Assembly: GCA_013331575.1 (NCBI GenBank)
Contig: DUGD01000066.1
Location: 19,564 to 26,498, forward strand
DNA length: 6,935 nucleotides
From: Candidatus Woesearchaeota archaeon
GTDB lineage: Archaea; Nanobdellota; Nanobdellia; Woesearchaeales; UBA525
Direction: 5' to 3'
The notes under the pieces were generated by a model that saw only the letters and a program-made list of their open reading frames with translations, did no database searches and had not been told where the DNA came from. Below are positions 5,332 to 6,935 of the stretch, in pieces; within the stretch, counting starts at the first letter, position 1, and each line of letters begins with the position of its first letter. Position numbers and translations under genes: made by a program.

Positions 5332-5340
5332 TTTATAAAT
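5332..5340 (+). promoter_or_regulatory. TATA box of the tRNA-Arg / peptidase transcript
   Basis: TTTATAAAT is centred about 28 nt before the first base of the tRNA, as expected for an archaeal tRNA promoter with a leader of a few bases. No AT-rich box lies inside the GC-rich tRNA, so this is the only visible promoter for the peptidase gene as well. Confidence 0.65.
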
Positions 5341-5363
5341 TGGCGTGGATTTTCGACAGCAAT

Positions 5364-5435
5364 GCCCTCATAGGCTAACGGATAGACTACGGGGTTCCGA
5401 ACCCCGTGATCGGGGTTCAATTCCCCGTGGGGGCG
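5364..5435 (+). tRNA. tRNA-Arg (anticodon CCG)
   Basis: The acceptor strands GCCCTCA (5364-5370) and TGGGGGC (5428-5434) pair with one T-G, followed by a G discriminator at 5435. The anticodon arm is CGGGG-TTCCGAA-CCCCG (5390-5406), giving anticodon CCG, which reads CGG arginine codons. The T arm is CGGGG-TTCAATT-CCCCG (5411-5427). The variable loop is four bases. The D arm (5373-5388) is weak: aligned from A14 and A21 it has a C12-A23 mismatch and G-T pairs at both ends. No intron and no encoded CCA. The 3' end is one base from the next gene's ATG. Confidence 0.9.
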
Positions 5436-5436
5436 T

Positions 5437-6285
5437 ATGACACAAGGATTCATCAAGACCTCCTACGCCGATGTCTGGTACGATCGCACCGGCACAAAAG
5501 GGAGAACGCCAATGCTCTGTCTGCATGGCGGTCCGGGACTCCCGAGCGATTACCTCCGAGGGCTTGCGGCGCTTGGCGACGAACGAGAAGTGATTTTCTA
5601 CGACCAGAGCGGCTGTGGGCGGTCCACCCACGGTCTTGCGAAGCGATACCACACCGTCAGCCATTTCAGCGACGAGATTGGCATTGTACGCGACGCGCTC
5701 GATCTCGACCGCATCGTCCTCTTCGGCCACTCATGGGGCGGTCTGATAGCGACAGAACATCTCAAGAGACCGTCCACTGCAGTCGGCGTACGCGCAGCGA
5801 TCCTCGCAAGCCCAATGGTGAATAACGTGCAGTGGACCGAAGATATGACCCGCAATGCGAAGACACTCCCAAAGGAGCTCGCTGACGCACTCATCGTTGG
5901 AAAACCCCGCAGGGTATTCGAGAGGGCGCGGCGGCGATTCCTCAAGCAGTACAATCCACACCGCCATAACGATGAGTATGAATCGGCCATCGGCGAGATG
6001 AATCACGATATCCGACGGTCGTTATGGGGAACATCTATGTTTGCCTGCACCGGAATTCTGCGCGGGTATGACGCTCGCCACCACCTCGCGTATATCCGGA
6101 CTCCGACGCTCATCACCACAGGGACGTTCGACGGCATATTGCCTACGACCGCCGAAGAGATAGCGACGAGCATGCCGTGCGCAGAGACCGCGACGTTCAG
6201 GGGCGCAGGACATTATGCGCATATCGATTACCCGAAGCGTTATGTCGCGCGCGTACGGCACTTCTTGCACGAGCATGATGCCTGA
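5437..6285 (+). CDS. pip: Proline iminopeptidase (alpha/beta hydrolase, peptidase S33)
   Basis: The 282-residue enzyme removes N-terminal proline, and often other residues, from short peptides in the cytoplasm. It is an alpha/beta hydrolase with the family marks HGGPG at 30-34 (oxyanion hole), YDQSGCGRS at 55-63, and GHSWGG at 97-102 with nucleophile S99. The likely acid is D232 (GTFDG) and the histidine is H259 (GAGHY). A cap domain occupies about 130-210. Length matches the family, including the archaeal tricorn-interacting factor F1 type. The ATG at 5437 is needed to include the N-terminal strands (FIKTSYADVWYDRTG); the next Met is at residue 26. No ribosome binding site or promoter separates it from the tRNA, so it is probably co-transcribed from the TATA box at 5332-5340. 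Some relatives in this family hydrolyse other substrates. Confidence 0.9.
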   Translation: MTQGFIKTSYADVWYDRTGTKGRTPMLCLHGGPGLPSDYLRGLAALGDEREVIFYDQSGCGRSTHGLAKRYHTVSHFSDEIGIVRDALDLDRIVLFGHSWGGLIATEHLKRPSTAVGVRAAILASPMVNNVQWTEDMTRNAKTLPKELADALIVGKPRRVFERARRRFLKQYNPHRHNDEYESAIGEMNHDIRRSLWGTSMFACTGILRGYDARHHLAYIRTPTLITTGTFDGILPTTAEEIATSMPCAETATFRGAGHYAHIDYPKRYVARVRHFLHEHDA

Positions 6286-6447
6286 TATCGGCCGTTGCGG
6301 TGGATGCACGCTGCCGCGACAATGAGGCGGAGGCTCGCCGGATTCCGTCGTTTCTCCGGAATACTCGCCTCCTATGCATCGCACCAAGGCAACGGCACCA
6401 CCACAGACTGCGTTGACTGCGCACGGAATGAGCGCATCCAGAATACA
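6286..6447. other. Intergenic stretch without a supported gene
   Basis: Open frames cross this stretch on both strands but they are arginine-rich overlaps with the peptidase gene or the gene at 6448, with no start signal. No TATA box, T-run or RNA-like fold stands out. Confidence 0.4.
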
Positions 6448-6831
6448 TCACTGCTTCTCTGCTTCTTTGAGGTCGCAGAACTCCAAGAGCTTCGTCTTGA
6501 GCGCCTCGCGGTCGTCATCGACGGTATAGATGGACAGCACGACCGTTCTTTTGCCGAAGAACACGTCGACCGTGTATTGCCCCTTGGGGATAGAGAAATA
6601 CTTGTCGTCGTACGCGGTGCTAGTGTATTTGCGTTCCGGCCGCCCCATGTCTCCGCCGCCGAGCGGTGAGTAGAGGCGAGCGGAGTCCCATGATGCGAAG
6701 CCGATCGTCTGGAGGAACGCGCGGATGGCGTCGACGGTGTGCCGTTTCTTCTCGAGCCGGAAGACGCTGTGCTTGGGCGTCTGCGCCATACCGAGGAGGC
6801 CTATCCTCTTGAGCTTCTTCGTCTTCTGCAC
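6448..6831 (-). CDS. Uncharacterised 127-aa protein
   Basis: I do not recognise this protein. The N-terminus is very basic (MQKTKKLKR). A helical stretch follows at about 31-43 (HTVDAIRAFLQTI), then a glycine-rich loop SPLGGGDMGRPERKY at 55-69. A strand-rich C-terminal half (YFSIPKGQYTVDVFFGKRTVVLSIYTVDDD, 78-107) ends in a charged helix (108-126). This layout suggests a small soluble alpha/beta protein, possibly nucleic-acid associated given the basic start. I chose the GTG at 6831 because TATATAA is centred about 25 nt upstream, giving a leaderless mRNA. A second GTG two codons earlier is possible, whereas the longest reading, from an ATG at 6903, would translate the promoter itself. The coding strand uses evenly spread codons typical of a real gene. 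Confidence 0.65.
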   Translation of the reverse strand: MQKTKKLKRIGLLGMAQTPKHSVFRLEKKRHTVDAIRAFLQTIGFASWDSARLYSPLGGGDMGRPERKYTSTAYDDKYFSIPKGQYTVDVFFGKRTVVLSIYTVDDDREALKTKLLEFCDLKEAEKQ

Positions 6832-6852
6832 CGTCACATTACAACGCCTCGT

Positions 6853-6859
6853 TATATAA
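6853..6859 (-). promoter_or_regulatory. TATA box of the uncharacterised gene
   Basis: TATATAA on the minus strand is centred about 25 nt before the GTG at 6831 and is preceded by an AT-rich TTT run. It decides the short start over the longer upstream reading. Confidence 0.6.
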
Positions 6860-6901
6860 AATTGACGAGGGGAATGGATTGACGAGAAGAAGAGATGAAT
6901 C

Positions 6902-6923
6902 ACCGCGGCCTAAAGGCCGCGGT
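6902..6923. repeat. Perfect hairpin, possible IS200/IS605-type element end
   Basis: ACCGCGGCC pairs with GGCCGCGGT around a TAAA loop. Subterminal hairpins of this look (GC-rich stem, TAAA-like loop, then TATC) are common at the ends of IS200/IS605 and TnpB-only elements, and the sequence continues into ATCTCCTCGC. The window ends 12 bases later, so no transposase can be seen. It could instead be a bidirectional terminator, but no T-run follows. Confidence 0.4.
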
Positions 6924-6935
6924 ATCTCCTCGCAA

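Noticed and set aside
1..6935. CRISPR array or Cas genes
   Set aside because: No regularly spaced repeats and no Cas-like protein anywhere in the window.

Overview
The window looks archaeal, possibly from a DPANN-type or other poorly sampled lineage, though the phylum cannot be fixed by eye. Several genes have a BRE plus TATA-like box centred about 22-30 nt before the start codon, as in leaderless archaeal transcripts. Others carry a GGTGA-type ribosome binding site. The tRNA-Arg encodes no CCA, and its own TATA box lies about 28 nt upstream.

Region 1 (1-845) is the most unusual part. The window opens in the 3' half of a tRNA gene. Its last 13 bases plus 2 (CCTCGTGGGGGCGTT, 23-37) recur exactly at 831-845. 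Between the copies is an AT-rich, roughly 0.8-kb insertion with two convergent genes: a 44-aa ribbon-helix-helix regulator (91-225, +) and a 170-aa single-pass membrane protein (253-765, -). Just inside each repeat is an imperfect inverted copy of one 23-nt sequence, directly followed by a TATTTA-type promoter box that points inward. The whole resembles a minimal integrated element with no integrase, in which one operator may sit at both ends and control both genes.

Region 2 (846-3392) is denser and more GC-rich. It holds a small OB-fold lipoprotein (+), a single-cluster ferredoxin with only three cluster cysteines (-), and, divergent from the ferredoxin, a B12-binding-type radical SAM enzyme (+). 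The ferredoxin may supply electrons to the radical SAM protein, but this is inferred only from adjacency.

Region 3 (3393-5280) contains a hemolysin III/PAQR-type seven-helix membrane protein (-). Divergent from it is a coiled-coil protein with a C-terminal four-cysteine knuckle (+), whose stop codon overlaps tail-to-tail with that of a putative JAMM/MPN-fold metalloprotein (-).

Region 4 (5281-6935) contains a TATA-driven tRNA-Arg(CCG) whose 3' end is one nucleotide from the ATG of a proline iminopeptidase gene. tRNA 3' processing may therefore create the leaderless mRNA. An unrecognised 127-aa protein (-) follows. At the right edge is a perfect 9-bp-stem hairpin of the kind found at IS200/IS605 ends. 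The 162 bases between the peptidase and the unknown gene (6286-6447) show no convincing gene.
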